64,000 bases of DNA, taken from Bradyrhizobiaceae bacterium PARB1 (GTDB lineage: Bacteria > Pseudomonadota > Alphaproteobacteria > Rhizobiales > Xanthobacteraceae). Each line of letters begins with the position of its first letter. Position 1 is the first letter of the stretch. Where the stretch lies: NCBI GenBank assembly GCA_002256345.1, contig NKIY01000006.1:310001-374000 (forward strand), in the 5' to 3' direction. The translations under genes and the position numbers were made by a program. The notes under the pieces are model-generated. The model made no database searches and was not told the origin of the DNA. It saw only the letters and a program-made list of their open reading frames with translations. Below, in pieces: positions 12,612-20,734 of this stretch.

Positions 12612-13586
12612 TCAATACAGCCCCGCCACCTTGCCGCGTTGCGCCACCAGCGCCAGCACGGAATCGATCGCGGGCGTCGGGATGCCGGTGAGGCGTCCCA
12701 TTTCCTGCACCACCGTCACCAGCGGATCGATCTCCATGGGCCGGCCGCGTTCGAGATCCTGCAGCATGGATGTCTTGTGCGCGCCGACTTTTCGCGCGCC
12801 CTCAATGCGGCGTTCCACATCGACGCGAAAGCCGATGCCAAAACTCTCGGCGATGGTCTGAGTCTCCAGCATGATCGCTTTCGATAGCGCGCGCGTTCCC
12901 TGATCGGTGCAGATCACATCGAGCGTGGCATGGGTGAGGGCGCTGATGGGATTGAAGCAGACATTTCCCCACAGCTTCAGCCAGATCTCGTCGCGGATGC
13001 GATCGAGCACCGGCGCTTTCAATCCGGCAAGCTCGAACATCGCCGCCAGCCGTTCGACATCGTCCGTGCGTTCGCCCGAGGGCTCGCCGAGCGGAAACTT
13101 GTCACCATAGACATGGCGGATCACCCCGGGCGCTTCGATCTCGGTGGCGGGGTAGACGATGCAGCCGATAGCCCGGTGGGCGCCGAGTTCGTTCCACTGC
13201 CGGCCGCCGGGATCGACGCTCTCGAGCGCCGTTCCTTCATAGCGATTGCCGTGGCGGTGGAAGTACCAATAGGGAATGCCATTGACGGCCGTGACGAGAC
13301 GCGTATGCGGACCGAGCAGCGGCTGCATCTGCTCGATCACGCCGGTGATGGAGTGGGCCTTCAGGCAGATGATGACGTAATCCTGCGTCCCCAGTTCAGC
13401 GGGATCGTCGGTGCAGGGGATGTGCACCATGCGTTCTTCATCACCGATGAGCAACTTGAGCCCGTTCTTGCGCATCGCTGCGAGATGGGCGCCGCGTGCG
13501 ACGAGACTGACATCGGCACCCGCGCGGGCGAGTTGGACTCCGAGATAACCGCCGATGGCGCCGGCGCCGTAAATGCAGATCTTCAT
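12612..13586 (-). CDS. 2-dehydropantoate 2-reductase family protein (PanE/ApbA); possible oxalyl-CoA reductase
   Basis: 324 residues. The N-terminal NADPH fold begins KICIYGAGAIGGYLG, and the C-terminal ApbA_C domain has EIWLKLWGNVCFNPISALT with the family's catalytic lysine. Ketopantoate reductases make pantoate for CoA synthesis. It sits beside the oxalate island, and in Methylobacterium extorquens a PanE paralogue (PanE2) reduces oxalyl-CoA to glyoxylate, so that role is possible here. Against it, the shared oxalate operator is not seen upstream. Many Bradyrhizobiaceae carry several PanE paralogues, so the substrate is open. Confidence 0.85.
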   Translation of the reverse strand: MKICIYGAGAIGGYLGVQLARAGADVSLVARGAHLAAMRKNGLKLLIGDEERMVHIPCTDDPAELGTQDYVIICLKAHSITGVIEQMQPLLGPHTRLVTAVNGIPYWYFHRHGNRYEGTALESVDPGGRQWNELGAHRAIGCIVYPATEIEAPGVIRHVYGDKFPLGEPSGERTDDVERLAAMFELAGLKAPVLDRIRDEIWLKLWGNVCFNPISALTHATLDVICTDQGTRALSKAIMLETQTIAESFGIGFRVDVERRIEGARKVGAHKTSMLQDLERGRPMEIDPLVTVVQEMGRLTGIPTPAIDSVLALVAQRGKVAGLY

Positions 13587-13636
13587 GCGATGTCACCGAA
13601 GCAGGCGTTGTGGAAAGATGACAAAGGAGATTGCGC

Positions 13637-13658
13637 CGCGGACCGCGTGCGGTCCGCG
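13637..13658. repeat. Perfect 10+2+10 inverted repeat upstream of the PanE-like gene
   Basis: CGCGGACCGC and GCGGTCCGCG are separated by GT, 51-72 bases before the PanE-like start. It could be a terminator for the CBS gene (no T-tract), an operator or a leader hairpin. Its function is not determined. Confidence 0.5.
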
Positions 13659-13720
13659 TTGACCTTTTGAGGCGAAGCGTTCTGGTTACTGGAGATATGT
13701 CCACTCACTGGACCATCTCC

Positions 13721-13770
13721 TGTCCCGGACGCGGCGCAGCGTGCAACGCTGCTCCGCAGAGCCGGGACAC
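13721..13770. repeat. Short copy of the TGTCCCGGACGCG...CCGGGACA intergenic palindrome
   Basis: TGTCCCGGACGCG at the left and CGCAGAGCCGGGACA at the right match parts of the 132-base element at 5271-5402. It ends just before the stop codon of the CBS gene. Confidence 0.65.
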
Positions 13771-13774
13771 GATG

Positions 13775-14206
13775 TCAGGCGACCGCCGCGTGCAGTTGCG
13801 GCGCGTCGTCTTGATCGAGCGCGCGGCTGATGTCGCGGATGCTGATCACGCCAACGAGTGTGTAGTCGTCGATGACGGGCACATGGCGGATGTGATGCCG
13901 GTTCATCAGGCGGCGCACATGTTCGAGCGTGTCGGTGGAAGAGCAGGAGATCAGCTGCTGCACCGAGATCATCTCGGACACCTTGCGATGGACGCCGGCA
14001 GCGCCGTGTTCGGCGATGGCGCGCACGACGTCGCGCTCGGAGAACATGCCGACGGCGGTGTTACCTTCGGTGCGGCACACATCCTTCACCACCAGAGCGC
14101 TGATATTCGCGGTGCGGAGCAACTGGGCGGCGATGGCGACGGTCTCATTCATCCGGACCGTGGCGATGCGGGTGCTCTTACGACGCAGAACGTCTCCGAC
14201 TTGCAT
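13775..14206 (-). CDS. CBS-domain protein, member of the oxalate regulon
   Basis: 143 residues from the ATG at 14206, behind GGGAGG. It is nearly all one CBS pair: first repeat about 1-68 (RIATVRMNETVAIAAQLLRTANISALVV ... GMFSERDVVRAIAEHG), second about 75-135 (DTLEHVRRLMNRHHIRHVPVIDD ... GVISIRDISRAL). Such stand-alone CBS pairs bind adenosine nucleotides and modulate partner enzymes. An oxalate-type operator lies 62 bases upstream of its start, so it is probably induced together with oxalate genes. Its partner is unknown; a CoA-using or transport protein of the island is conceivable. Confidence 0.88.
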   Translation of the reverse strand: MQVGDVLRRKSTRIATVRMNETVAIAAQLLRTANISALVVKDVCRTEGNTAVGMFSERDVVRAIAEHGAAGVHRKVSEMISVQQLISCSSTDTLEHVRRLMNRHHIRHVPVIDDYTLVGVISIRDISRALDQDDAPQLHAAVA

Positions 14207-14267
14207 GGCAACCTCCCTCGATTTTCCCTTGGCTGATCGGCTCAGGTCGATCTCGCAGGATGAATGT

Positions 14268-14284
14268 TGGTATATGGTATGCCA
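14268..14284 (-). promoter_or_regulatory. Oxalate-regulon operator a (TGGTAT-N5-ATGCCA)
   Basis: TGGTATATGGTATGCCA lies 62 bases before the CBS gene start. Arms TGGTAT/ATGCCA are complementary apart from one T/G-type mismatch. It shares its layout with the sites at 15937, 17437, 21045, 21425, 25589 and 25670. The 327-base gap 14207-14533 holds this site, a palindrome at 14402 and the oxlT terminator, and no gene. Confidence 0.75.
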
Positions 14285-14401
14285 GTTGTCAACGCGTGAT
14301 ATCGGGAAGTGCAACTAAAATCTGCAGAAGGGACAGTATTGCTGCCATTTCCAGCGATTCCGCCATGCGTTGCGGGCATCACGAGATTTCGTAGAGCATT
14401 A

Positions 14402-14415
14402 TCTGGCATGCCAGA
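14402..14415. promoter_or_regulatory. Perfect palindrome TCTGGCATGCCAGA, possible relic operator
   Basis: The left 12 bases, TGGCATGCCAGA from 14404, equal those of the operator at 25589, but the right arm ATGCCA is lost (AGCATT). It lies about 200 bases upstream of the CBS gene start. It may be a weak or decayed binding site. Confidence 0.35.
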
Positions 14416-14472
14416 GCATTTTTTTGGCGCCTCTGTGCTGCCTCTGGCTTGCCGCAAGGATGCCGCACGAAA

Positions 14473-14502
14473 AATGCGCTCATCCTTCCGAATGAGCGCA
14501 TT
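14473..14502 (-). terminator. Intrinsic terminator of the first oxlT gene
   Basis: AATGCGCTCAT (14473-14483) and ATGAGCGCATT (14492-14502) form a perfect 11-base stem with an 8-base loop. On the minus strand it is followed by a short T run. It lies 32 bases after the stop codon of the antiporter gene. Confidence 0.8.
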
Positions 14503-14533
14503 CACGCGTCGCAATCAGGTACCTTGATCAGGA

Positions 14534-15850
14534 TCAGGCGACTTTGGCGCCCTGGGTCGAGGCCTGTGCTGCAACTGGCTCGGTGCCGAGAATGAACGCC
14601 CTCCGCATCGGTTTGATCACAAACAGCGCCAGCAGCGCCGCTGTGGCGTTGAGCGCAACGGCGATGACGAAGACGGACTTCCAGCCATAGGTTGCCGCGA
14701 TCACGCTGGCGAGGGGCACCAGCAGCGAAGCCGTGCCCTTTGCCGTGTAGAGCATGCCGTTATTCGTCGCTGCGAATTTCGCTCCGAATGTATCGCCGCA
14801 GGTGGCCGGGAAGAGACTATAGATCTCGCCGAACACGCCGAAGTAAACTGCTGTTGCGAGTACGAAGACGAGCGGGTTATGGCCATAGGCCGACAGTGTC
14901 AGCAGCATGAGCGCTGCCGTGCCGAAGGCGATGAACATGGTGGGCTCGCGGCCGATCGTGTCCGAGATCCAGCCGAAGATGGGACGTCCGAAGCCGTCGA
15001 AGATGCGATCCAGCGAGATCGCAAAAGTGAGGGCGGCCATCTGGAAGCCGGCGAGGCTCACTGGCGTGTCGGCGATCTTGAAATCATGCGCGATGGGGGC
15101 GATCTGCGCCGCAGTCATCAGACCGCCGGCGGCGACCATTACGAAGACCAGATACATCACCCAGAAGATCGGGCTGCGCAGAACCTGCGGAGGCGTGAAA
15201 TCGATTCTGGTCTGCGGCAGATTGAGCTGCTTTCTGCGCATCGGCATGACCTGCGACGGCGGACGCATGAACAGCGCGAGCAGGACGACGATGACGCCCT
15301 GGCCGATGCCGAAATTGAAGAAGGCGGTCTGATAGCCGCTCTCCGCGATGACATGCGCGATGGGCACCACGGTCAATGCCGCACCTGCGCCGAAGCCGGC
15401 AGCGGTGGCACCGGCGGCGAGGCCGCGGCGGTCAGGAAACCACTTGAGGGCATTGCCGACGCATGTGCCATAGACTGCACCCGCGCCGATGCCGCCGATC
15501 ACGGCGCCGACGTAAAGCATCGCGAGTGTATCGGCATAGGAGTTGAGCACCCACGCAATGCTGATCATGACGCCGCCGAACATGATGACGATGCGCGGGC
15601 CGTATTTGTCGACGAACCATGCCTCGACCGGAACGAGCCAGGTTTCGATGAGCACGAACAGCGTGAACGCAAACTGGATCGAGGCGCGGCCCCAGTGATG
15701 CTTGGCGTCGATGGGATCGACGAACAGCGTCCAGCCATATTGAAGATTGGCGATCATCGCCATGCAGACGATGCCCATGGCCAGTTGGATCCAGCGGAAG
15801 TTGCCGGATGGCGAGGCGGGGTTCTGCGCGGAGTCAGTTTGCGAAATCAT
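14534..15850 (-). CDS. oxlT: OxlT-family oxalate/formate antiporter (copy 1)
   Basis: 438 residues from the ATG at 15850, behind GGGAGG. A 12-helix major facilitator of the OxlT group, expected to exchange external oxalate for internal formate in the inner membrane. The family block WGRASIQFAFTLFVLIETWLVPVEAWFVDKYGPR is present in split form, followed by AGATAAGFGAGAALTVVPI. In helix 11 YTAKGTA carries Lys371, which by alignment corresponds to Lys355, the oxalate-binding residue of Oxalobacter OxlT. It is similar to the next antiporter along its whole length. The shared operator lies 87 bases upstream and the gene is a single-gene unit. Confidence 0.9.
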   Translation of the reverse strand: MISQTDSAQNPASPSGNFRWIQLAMGIVCMAMIANLQYGWTLFVDPIDAKHHWGRASIQFAFTLFVLIETWLVPVEAWFVDKYGPRIVIMFGGVMISIAWVLNSYADTLAMLYVGAVIGGIGAGAVYGTCVGNALKWFPDRRGLAAGATAAGFGAGAALTVVPIAHVIAESGYQTAFFNFGIGQGVIVVLLALFMRPPSQVMPMRRKQLNLPQTRIDFTPPQVLRSPIFWVMYLVFVMVAAGGLMTAAQIAPIAHDFKIADTPVSLAGFQMAALTFAISLDRIFDGFGRPIFGWISDTIGREPTMFIAFGTAALMLLTLSAYGHNPLVFVLATAVYFGVFGEIYSLFPATCGDTFGAKFAATNNGMLYTAKGTASLLVPLASVIAATYGWKSVFVIAVALNATAALLALFVIKPMRRAFILGTEPVAAQASTQGAKVA

Positions 15851-15936
15851 CGGACCTCCCAATGTGCGCTGTTGCTCTCCTTCCGCGACGGGCTGTCGCA
15901 GGTGTGTGGCTTATTGCCGCAAGCGCAGGTGGAGGC

Positions 15937-15953
15937 TGGTATATTAAATGCCA
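15937..15953 (-). promoter_or_regulatory. Oxalate-regulon operator b
   Basis: TGGTATATTAAATGCCA, 87 bases before the first antiporter start. It has the same TGGTAT-N5-ATGCCA layout as the other sites of the island. Confidence 0.75.
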
Positions 15954-16038
15954 TCACGCAACACGGAACTTGGCCGATCACGCGGATTTTGTTGCTGCGC
16001 TGCAGCGCTTGTCGGCGCTTTTGATGCCGACAAACGAA

Positions 16039-16064
16039 AACGCGCCCGGCGAACCGGGCGCGTT
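16039..16064 (-). terminator. Intrinsic terminator of the second oxlT gene
   Basis: AACGCGCCCGG (16039-16049) and CCGGGCGCGTT (16054-16064) pair perfectly around CGAA. On the minus strand TTTTCGTTTG follows. It separates the two antiporter genes. Confidence 0.85.
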
Positions 16065-16092
16065 GGATCAGTGCAAGTTGGAAGGTGATTGA

Positions 16093-17382
16093 CTAGGAAG
16101 CCATCGCCTTGCTCACCACCACCTTGCGCCAGGGCTTGAGCACTGCGATCGCCAGCACCGACGCCAGGATGTTGGCGCCGGCGGCGATCAGGAAGACGCT
16201 GTCCCAATTGCCGGAGCCCTGCTGCATGTAGTTCGCGACAGGGACCAGCAGCGCGGCCGTGCCCTTGGCCGTGTAGAGCAGGCCGGCATTGGTTGTCGCA
16301 AATTTCGAGCCGAAGGTGTCGGTGCAGGTCGAGGGAAAGAGCGAGTAGATCTCACCCCAGGCAAAGAACACGAAGCCCGAGAGCAGCACGAACCACAGCG
16401 GATCCTGGCCCCACATATACAGCGCCCAGATGCCGAGGCCTTCCATGCCGAAGGCGATGAACATCGTGTTTTCGCGGCCGATCATGTCGGAGATCCAGCC
16501 GAAGAACGGACGCGTCAGGCCGTTGAGCACGCGGTCGATGGTGGCGGCGAAGGTGACGGCCGTCATCGTGACAGCCATCAGCGTGACGGGGACGTTGTCG
16601 ATCTTCCAGTCGGCGGCGATGGGCTTGAGGTTTGCCGTCACCATCAGGCCGCCGGCGCCGACGATCACGAACATGAAATACATCAGCCAGAAAATCGGAT
16701 GGCGGATGACTTCGGTTGGCGTGTAGTTGCGGCGGGTCTGGATGATGTTGGCATTCGCCACCACGCTCGGCACCTGACCGGCCTTCGGCGCGAACAGGAA
16801 GAAGGCGAGGATCACGATGATGATGCCCTGGCCGAGACCGAAATAGAGGAAGGTGGTCTGGAAGCCGGAATCCTGGATCATCGCCTGGATGGGCGCCACG
16901 GTGAGCGCAGAGCCTGCACCGAAGCCGGCCGCCGTGATGCCTGCGGCGAGGCCGCGCTTGTCGGGAAACCACTTCAGCGCATTGCCGACGCAGGTGCCGT
17001 AGACGCCGCCAGCGCCGATGCCCGCGATGATCATGCCGAGATAGAAGCCGTTGAGCGTCTCCGCTTGCGCATTGATGGCCCAGCCGACAGCGCAAAGGAC
17101 ACCGCCGACGAGCACGACGATCTTCGGGCCGTATTTGTCCACGAACCAGCCCTCGACCGGCACGAGCCAGGTCTCGAACAGCACGAAGAGCGTGAAGGCC
17201 CACTGGATCGAGGCGCGGTCCCAGCCGAATTTTTTCTGGATATCGGGGACGAAGAACGTCCAGCCATATTGGTAGTTGGCAATCATCACCATGGCGCCGA
17301 CGCCGATGGCCAATTGAGTCCAGCGATAGGCATCGCTGACGCGGGCGGCAGTAGGCGCCGCTCCGTGAACTGCATCAGTCAT
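16093..17382 (-). CDS. oxlT: OxlT-family oxalate/formate antiporter (copy 2)
   Basis: 429 residues; the start lies behind AGGAGGA. It is a paralogue of the upstream-coordinate antiporter, with the same family blocks: FGWDRASIQWAFTLFVLFETWLVPVEGWF in pieces, AAGFGAGSALTVAPI, EIYSLFPSTCTDTFG, and Lys373 in YTAKGTA of helix 11. The conserved lysine supports carboxylate exchange. Each copy has its own operator and terminator, so they are independent units of one regulon and may differ in affinity or in substrate (oxalate/formate or another dicarboxylate). Expected location: inner membrane, 12 helices. Confidence 0.9.
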   Translation of the reverse strand: MTDAVHGAAPTAARVSDAYRWTQLAIGVGAMVMIANYQYGWTFFVPDIQKKFGWDRASIQWAFTLFVLFETWLVPVEGWFVDKYGPKIVVLVGGVLCAVGWAINAQAETLNGFYLGMIIAGIGAGGVYGTCVGNALKWFPDKRGLAAGITAAGFGAGSALTVAPIQAMIQDSGFQTTFLYFGLGQGIIIVILAFFLFAPKAGQVPSVVANANIIQTRRNYTPTEVIRHPIFWLMYFMFVIVGAGGLMVTANLKPIAADWKIDNVPVTLMAVTMTAVTFAATIDRVLNGLTRPFFGWISDMIGRENTMFIAFGMEGLGIWALYMWGQDPLWFVLLSGFVFFAWGEIYSLFPSTCTDTFGSKFATTNAGLLYTAKGTAALLVPVANYMQQGSGNWDSVFLIAAGANILASVLAIAVLKPWRKVVVSKAMAS

Positions 17383-17436
17383 ACTTCCTCCTAATGCGCT
17401 GTTCTAGTACGTGTCCGACAGCTGCAACCGGGAGTT

Positions 17437-17453
17437 TGGTATATGATATGCCA
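17437..17453 (-). promoter_or_regulatory. Oxalate-regulon operator c
   Basis: TGGTATATGATATGCCA, 55 bases before the second antiporter start. The symmetry extends one base on each side (TTGG...CCAA). Confidence 0.78.
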
Positions 17454-17544
17454 ACTAACAAGAGAAATCTTGCCAGTTTGTCGCAGCTAGTTTCGCATAG
17501 CTGAATGTTGTGCTGCAAAAGCATCGCGCGATGTACTGATAGCA

Positions 17545-17574
17545 AAAAGCCGGCGGAAAAATCCGCCGGCTTTT
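17545..17574 (-). terminator. Terminator after tctA
   Basis: AAAAGCCGGCGGA (17545-17557) and TCCGCCGGCTTTT (17562-17574) form a perfect 13-base stem. A/T runs on both sides mean it could work in both directions. It ends the tctCBA transcript 28 bases after the tctA stop codon. Confidence 0.85.
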
Positions 17575-17601
17575 GTTTTTGAACAGTTATTCGAACTGTA
17601 G

Positions 17602-19107
17602 TTATGCTGTTGCAGTGCGAGCACGGATGCGCGTCAGGCCGTTCGAGATCACCGTCCAGAACAAAGCGATCAGGCCGAGGATCATGATTGTGCTCACCAG
17701 CGGGTTGGAGAAGAAGACGCCGAGCGAGCCCTGCGATCCCAGGAGCGACTGCCGGAAGGCTTCTTCCGCCTTGTCGCCCAGCACGATGGCAAGCACCAGC
17801 GGGGCGAGCGGGTAGTTGCACTTCTTCAGTGCGTAGCCGATCACGCCGAACACCAGCATCATCACCACGTCGAAAGTGGAGTTGTGCACGGAATAGGCGC
17901 CGATGGCACAGAGCACCAGAATCAGCGGCGCGATGATGCTGAAGGGCACGCGCAGGATCGCGGCGAAGATCGGCACGCAGGTCAGCACGATGATCAGGCC
18001 GACGAGATTGCCGAGATACATCGAGGCGATCAGGCCCCAGACGAACTCCTTCTGCTCGACAAACAGCATCGGACCGGGCTGCAGGCCCCAGATCAACAGG
18101 CCGCCGAGCAGCACGGCAGCGGTGGGCGAGCCGGGCACGCCGAGCGACAGCATCGGCAGCAGAGCCGAGGTGCCTGCGGCATGCGCGGCCGTCTCCGGCG
18201 CGATTACGCCCTCGATCTCGCCCTTGCCGAAGTTCTTGCCGTTCTTCGACACCCGCTTGGCGATGCCGTAGCTCATGAAGGAGGCCGGCGTGGCGCCTGC
18301 CGGGGTGACGCCCATCCAGCAACCGATGACGCAGGACCTGAGCGACGTCATCCAGTACTGCGGCAGGCTCATCCAGGTGCGAAGCACGACGCGCAGATCG
18401 ATCTTTGCCTTGCCACCGCGGAAGTTGAGGCCTTCTTCCATGGTCAGGAAGATTTCGCCGAGACCGAACAGGCCGATGACAGCGATCAGGAAGTCGAATC
18501 CGTTCAGCATTTCGGTGAAGCCGAAAGTGAGGCGGAGCTGGCCGGTGATGGAGTCGAGGCCAACGGCGGCGAGGGCGAATCCGATCATCATCGCCGCGAT
18601 CGTCTTGAAGGGTGGTTCCTTACTCAGTCCGACGAAACTACAGAAGGCGAGGAAATAGACCGCGAACTTCTCGGCGGGTCCAAATCGCAAGGCAAACCCC
18701 GCCACCAGCGGCGCCACCAGCGTGATCATGATCACGGCGAACAGCGCGCCAACGAAAGAGGAGGTGAATGCGGCGGTGAGAGATTCGGCAGCCTTGCCCT
18801 GCTGCGCCATCGGATAGCCGTCGAATGTGGTCGCGACCGACCATGGTTCGCCCGGTATGTTGAACAGGATCGATGTGATCGCGCCGCCGAACAACGCGCC
18901 CCAGTAGATGCAGGACAGCATGATGATGGCCGAGGTCGGCGGCATGCTGAAGGTGAGGGGGAGCAGGATCGCAACGCCATTGGCGCCGCCGAGGCCCGGT
19001 AGCACGCCGATGATAACGCCGAGCACGATGCCGAGTACCATCACCGCGATGTTGAAGGGCTGCAACGCGACGGCGAAGCCGTGAAACAGATTGACGATTT
19101 CTTCCAT
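17602..19107 (-). CDS. tctA: Tripartite tricarboxylate transporter large permease TctA
   Basis: 501 residues with about 12 membrane helices. TctA family marks are VLGIVLGVIIGVLPGLGGANG near the N-terminus, GAITSILFNIPGEP, and AHAAGTSALLPMLSLGVPGSPTAAVLLGGL in the second half; the two glycine/proline loops line the substrate path. It forms the channel of a solute-binding-protein-dependent secondary transporter, working with TctB and the periplasmic TctC. It is the last gene of tctC-tctB-tctA. Its place between oxlT and frc points to uptake of oxalate or a related dicarboxylate or tricarboxylate (inference). Confidence 0.9.
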   Translation of the reverse strand: MEEIVNLFHGFAVALQPFNIAVMVLGIVLGVIIGVLPGLGGANGVAILLPLTFSMPPTSAIIMLSCIYWGALFGGAITSILFNIPGEPWSVATTFDGYPMAQQGKAAESLTAAFTSSFVGALFAVIMITLVAPLVAGFALRFGPAEKFAVYFLAFCSFVGLSKEPPFKTIAAMMIGFALAAVGLDSITGQLRLTFGFTEMLNGFDFLIAVIGLFGLGEIFLTMEEGLNFRGGKAKIDLRVVLRTWMSLPQYWMTSLRSCVIGCWMGVTPAGATPASFMSYGIAKRVSKNGKNFGKGEIEGVIAPETAAHAAGTSALLPMLSLGVPGSPTAAVLLGGLLIWGLQPGPMLFVEQKEFVWGLIASMYLGNLVGLIIVLTCVPIFAAILRVPFSIIAPLILVLCAIGAYSVHNSTFDVVMMLVFGVIGYALKKCNYPLAPLVLAIVLGDKAEEAFRQSLLGSQGSLGVFFSNPLVSTIMILGLIALFWTVISNGLTRIRARTATA

Positions 19108-19137
19108 GTCGAAATGTCCTTACGAGACGCGACGGGA

Positions 19138-19635
19138 TCAGAGGCCGAGCATGTCTTCGAGCGGTCCCTTCGGGAGCGGCACGAGGAACCAGCGTTCGAA
19201 AATGAGATAGGTGACGATCGGCATGCCGAGCGAAATCGCGGCGATGATCGGCCAGTCATATTTGCCGAGCCAGCGCATGAACCAGGCGATGAAGATCATC
19301 GAGGCCACGTAGAGGCCGATGAACGGCAGCGCGGCGACATAGATGCCGGTGGGGATGACGACGCTGAACACCTGTCCGAGTTGTCCCCATTCGGCGAATA
19401 GCGGACCGTCCTCTTCGCGCAGTGTATTGAAGAGGTTGATGAGGCTCGAGATGATGATGAAGAGGCCGATATAGAACGGGAAGAAGCCGGCCTTCGGCCC
19501 TTCAGCGCCCCAATTGATGCCAGCCTTGATACTGCCATAGACGATGAGGGCGCCGAACAGGCCGATGACGGTGGTGACGCCGGCCTCGACCGCTTTGTGC
19601 GTCGGGCCTGAATTGTGGGTGTGTTGCGTGGTCAT
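19138..19635 (-). CDS. tctB: Tripartite tricarboxylate transporter small permease TctB
   Basis: 165 residues, four predicted helices: about 15-35, 47-67, 85-105 and 120-145. The family is poorly conserved, but the GPKAGFFPFYIGLFI block after helix 1 is the recognisable TctB signature. It pairs with TctA in the inner membrane. The gene is 30 bases ahead of tctA and 88 bases after tctC, consistent with one operon. Confidence 0.85.
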   Translation of the reverse strand: MTTQHTHNSGPTHKAVEAGVTTVIGLFGALIVYGSIKAGINWGAEGPKAGFFPFYIGLFIIISSLINLFNTLREEDGPLFAEWGQLGQVFSVVIPTGIYVAALPFIGLYVASMIFIAWFMRWLGKYDWPIIAAISLGMPIVTYLIFERWFLVPLPKGPLEDMLGL

Positions 19636-19723
19636 GAGACGTCCATTTCGAACTTGCGGATCGGGCTGGGTGTGGCCGGCTCAGTGACGTGAGCCGACGC
19701 AGCACGGTGCGTCTTTCGCGAGC

Positions 19724-20734
19724 TCAGTTGCTCGCGAGGAAGCCGGCTTCCTTCATCAGCGTCTCGTGGCGCTTCTCTTCGGTGCCCACCCAGCCGGCGT
19801 AATCTCCGCCGGTCATGAAGGTCGTATTGAAGGCGCCGCTCTTCATCAGATCTTGCCATTCGGGCGTGGCGCGAATCTTCTTGAACAGCTCGACGTAATA
19901 GTCGATCTGATCCTTGGTGGCCTTCGGCGACATGAAGATGCCGCGCAGCATTACATATTCGATGTCGAGGCCTTGCGACTTGCAGGTCGGGATGTCCTTC
20001 CAGCTCTTGCCGTCGGCGACCACCTCGTCATAGGCCATGGGCTTGCTGTCGAACACGCAGAGCGGCCGCACCTTGCCGCCGCGCCATTGCGCCACGGCCT
20101 CGATCGGATTGTTCACGGTGGAGTCGACGTGCTGGCCGACGAGTTGCACGGCAACTTCGCCGCCGCCCTTATAGGGAATGTAGGTGAACTTGCTGCCGAT
20201 CGCCTTTTCCATGGCGACGGTGATGATCTGGTCTTCCTGCTTCGAGCCGGTGCCGCCCATCTTCATGCTGCCCGGAGGCGCGGCCTTCACGGCTTCGATA
20301 TATTCTTTCACTGTCTTGTAAGGCTTGTCGGCATTCACCCATAAGACGAATTCGTCGAGCGCCAGCATGGCGACCGGCGTCATGTCTTTCCAGTTGAAGG
20401 GGATGCCTGTGGCCAGCGGTGTGGTGAACAGGTTCGACAGGGTGATGATGATCTTGTGTGGATTGTTGTTCGCCGACTTCACGTCGAGAAAACCTTCGCC
20501 GCCGGCGCCGCCCGACTTGTTGATGACCACGAGGGGCTGCTTCATCAGATTGTGCTTGGTGACGATGCCCTGAATGGTGCGCGCCATCTGGTCGGCGCCG
20601 CCGCCGGTGCCGGCGGGCACGATGAATTCGACAGGCCGCGTCGGTTCCCAAGCCGCGGCAGCGGGGAGACTGACTCCCAGACCAAGAATGGTCGCCGCGG
20701 CGGCCAGCGCGAGACATGAAGCAGAGCGTTTCAT
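19724..20734 (-). CDS. tctC: Tripartite tricarboxylate transporter solute-binding protein TctC
   Basis: 336 residues behind GGGAGAG. A signal peptide ends near residue 28 (SLPAAAAWEP). The mature protein begins with the Bug/TctC strand PVEFIVPAGTGGGADQMARTI, and the loop SGGAGGEGFLDVK binds a carboxylate in this family. It continues with GTGSKQEDQI and the C-terminal GWVGTEEKRHETLMKE. It would catch an organic acid in the periplasm and hand it to TctAB. The operator 311 bases upstream ties it to the oxalate genes, although the ligand itself cannot be read from the sequence. Confidence 0.9.
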   Translation of the reverse strand: MKRSASCLALAAAATILGLGVSLPAAAAWEPTRPVEFIVPAGTGGGADQMARTIQGIVTKHNLMKQPLVVINKSGGAGGEGFLDVKSANNNPHKIIITLSNLFTTPLATGIPFNWKDMTPVAMLALDEFVLWVNADKPYKTVKEYIEAVKAAPPGSMKMGGTGSKQEDQIITVAMEKAIGSKFTYIPYKGGGEVAVQLVGQHVDSTVNNPIEAVAQWRGGKVRPLCVFDSKPMAYDEVVADGKSWKDIPTCKSQGLDIEYVMLRGIFMSPKATKDQIDYYVELFKKIRATPEWQDLMKSGAFNTTFMTGGDYAGWVGTEEKRHETLMKEAGFLASN

